From assembly GCF_025717045.1 (NCBI RefSeq), contig NZ_JAOVZN010000006.1, positions 398,269 to 462,268 on the forward strand: a stretch of DNA of 64,000 bases. The letters run 5' to 3'. Every line of letters begins with the position of its first letter. Within the stretch, counting starts at the first letter, position 1. Shown here in pieces: positions 63,882 through 64,000 of the stretch. The notes under the pieces were generated by a model. The model did not search any database, had not been told where the DNA came from, and saw only the letters and a list, made by a program, of their open reading frames with translations. This DNA comes from Flavobacterium sp. SH_e. GTDB taxonomy: Bacteria; Bacteroidota; Bacteroidia; Flavobacteriales; Flavobacteriaceae. Made by a program: the position numbers and the translations under genes.

Positions 63882-64000
63882 GTTTTTAATTTTAAGTGCA
63901 CAAATTTCATTAAATAAATTCAATAATGAGGTTTCGTTTCTGTTAATACTATAAAATAAGCTTAAATTTACTTTCATTTATGAATTAACTTCAATTGAAA

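Overview
The window is a gene-dense, AT-rich stretch of a Bacteroidota chromosome, most likely Flavobacterium or a close relative. The evidence is the SusC/SusD pair, type IX secretion (T9SS) C-terminal sorting domains, many lipoproteins, Bacteroidetes-type promoters (TTG, about 18 bases, TAnnTTTG), few Shine-Dalgarno sites, and a 312-residue epimerase-type threonine dehydrogenase of the flavobacterial kind. I saw no rRNA, tRNA, phage, transposase or CRISPR array.

Layout. 1-2.8 kb: end of an Old Yellow Enzyme-type oxidoreductase, a Gfo/Idh/MocA oxidoreductase and a YbjJ-like MFS transporter. 2.9-8.2 kb: a TonB-dependent receptor broken by one extra T in a T9 run, its DUF5689 lipoprotein partner, and a secreted YD-like protein. 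8.3-9.6 kb: hflX. 9.7-21 kb: the SUF iron-sulfur region on the minus strand (sufA-B-C-D, then sufS, a lipoprotein, sufE, a GxxExxY nuclease, a DUF59 protein, DUF2480 and DUF3078). It is split between sufD and sufS by three plus-strand genes (serine hydrolase, a stand-alone EF-Tu domain-3-like protein, a 55-residue membrane protein). 21.2-23.1 kb: a coiled-coil membrane protein and a metallo-beta-lactamase-fold hydrolase. 23.2-31.2 kb: two giant T9SS-secreted leucine-rich-repeat proteins and a fibronectin-type lipoprotein. 31.4-35 kb: a subtilase and an M1 aminopeptidase, both exported. 35-42 kb: tdh, a lipoprotein overlapping mfd, a YD-like lipoprotein and a DUF5683 protein.

42-57.1 kb is a starch or alpha-glucan utilisation locus on the minus strand. 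In transcription order it holds an ECF sigma factor, a FecR anti-sigma factor, SusC with an N-terminal STN signalling domain, SusD, a SusE-like glycan-binding lipoprotein, a lipoprotein GH13 amylase, a GH97 alpha-glucosidase and a large T9SS-secreted multi-domain GH13. The parts fit one circuit: surface enzymes cut starch, SusD/SusE/SusC bind and import the oligosaccharides, GH97 trims them in the periplasm, and the STN domain of SusC signals through FecR to the sigma factor. 57.4-64 kb holds an ACT-domain protein, YraN, an S66 peptidase, a beta-lactamase-like hydrolase, an EEP-family nuclease/phosphatase, 3-hydroxyanthranilate dioxygenase and a class II cyclic-nucleotide phosphodiesterase.

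The most striking points are these. Both LRR genes carry the same promoter layout: a TTACG-N6-CGTAA dyad exactly 55 bases before each start codon and an atypical TAnnATTG box at the same spacing. The nuclease gene between sufE and the DUF59 gene sits inside three copies of a repeat of about 30 bases. A domain-3-only EF-Tu relative lies inside the split suf region. The large GH13 lacks the region-I histidine. At least five families of short intergenic inverted repeats are scattered through the window. All functional names are by recognition of motifs and family resemblance; no search was run.
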